Shown piece after piece: positions 63,920 through 64,000 of a DNA stretch of 64,000 bases. Under the pieces are notes generated by a model. It saw only the letters and a program-made list of their open reading frames with translations, ran no database searches and was not told where the DNA came from. Location: positions 340,135 through 404,134 of the forward strand of contig NZ_LMEM01000010.1 in the NCBI RefSeq assembly GCF_001426345.1. Direction: 5' to 3'. This DNA comes from Devosia sp. Root436. GTDB lineage: Bacteria; Pseudomonadota; Alphaproteobacteria; Rhizobiales; Devosiaceae. A program made the position numbers and the translations under genes. Positions within the stretch are counted from its first letter, which is position 1. The number at the start of each line of letters is the position of its first letter.

Positions 63920-64000
63920 GGGGGCAGTCTCGGCCGGTGCGGTAAACCCTGTCTTAACCTAGCGGCAATGCGGGCCAAAATCGGGTCGCTGGCTGGGCGG

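Overview
The window is chromosomal DNA from a high-GC alphaproteobacterium, most likely a member of the Hyphomicrobiales close to Devosia (inferred from gene content and gene order, not from a database search). Supporting signs are the hemC-hemD-Mic60-hemY block, tsaD-gpsA-YciI-EVE, dapF-mtaB-ftsY-yciB, ffh-rpsP, the short ArgC, the sdhCDAB order, and many intergenic palindromes. I see no rRNA, CRISPR array, insertion sequence or intact prophage.

Left part (about 0.2-13.9 kb): a sugar-acid catabolic island. It has an L-talarate/galactarate dehydratase-like enolase-superfamily enzyme and a complete peptide-type ABC importer (binding protein, two permeases, fused double ATPase). A 2-hydroxyacid dehydrogenase, an IlvD/Edd-type sugar-acid dehydratase, an RraA-fold protein and 5-dehydro-4-deoxyglucarate dehydratase follow. 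The cluster ends with a GntR/FCD repressor, the tail of a broken DapA-family gene, an Ldh-family oxidoreductase and an EamA exporter. The enolase-family enzyme and KdgD together give hexarate -> 5-keto-4-deoxyglucarate -> 2-oxoglutarate semialdehyde. The same 11-base sequence lies before the ABC operon and before the repressor gene, and is a good operator candidate.

Middle-left (13.9-32.9 kb): tRNA-Thr(CGU) with a truncated 5'-half copy beside it. Then come heme synthesis (hemC, hemD) with Mic60 and HemY, tsaD and gpsA, and membrane and secretion genes (yciB, ftsY). MtaB, dapF, a cupin-like/GNAT pair, a soluble chemoreceptor, ffh and rpsP complete this part.

Middle-right (33-53 kb): leuB, glutamate dehydrogenase and a Rnk/GreA-like protein, then a CAAX-type protease and a membrane/periplasmic pair (ClpP-like protease plus coiled-coil membrane protein). 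These are followed by deoD, argC, leuD, RidA, a PagL-like barrel, a BaiN-type flavoprotein, a two-module outer-membrane protein and asd. An EamA transporter, two tandem EF-hand proteins, carbonic anhydrase and a Nudix hydrolase end the stretch. The ffh-rpsP ... leuD-leuB-asd neighbourhood known in related bacteria looks dispersed here. A short reading frame ending Thr-Lys-Thr-Thr-Lys-Thr-Ala lies in the long leader of asd and is a candidate attenuation peptide.

Right part (53-64 kb): an AraC/GyrI-like regulator and the succinate dehydrogenase operon, with a small cysteine-containing exported protein inserted between sdhA and sdhB. Then come a TPR-methyltransferase, a secreted protein made of seven acidic two-cysteine repeats, an EamA transporter and xerC. 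Several families of intergenic palindromic repeats recur throughout the window.
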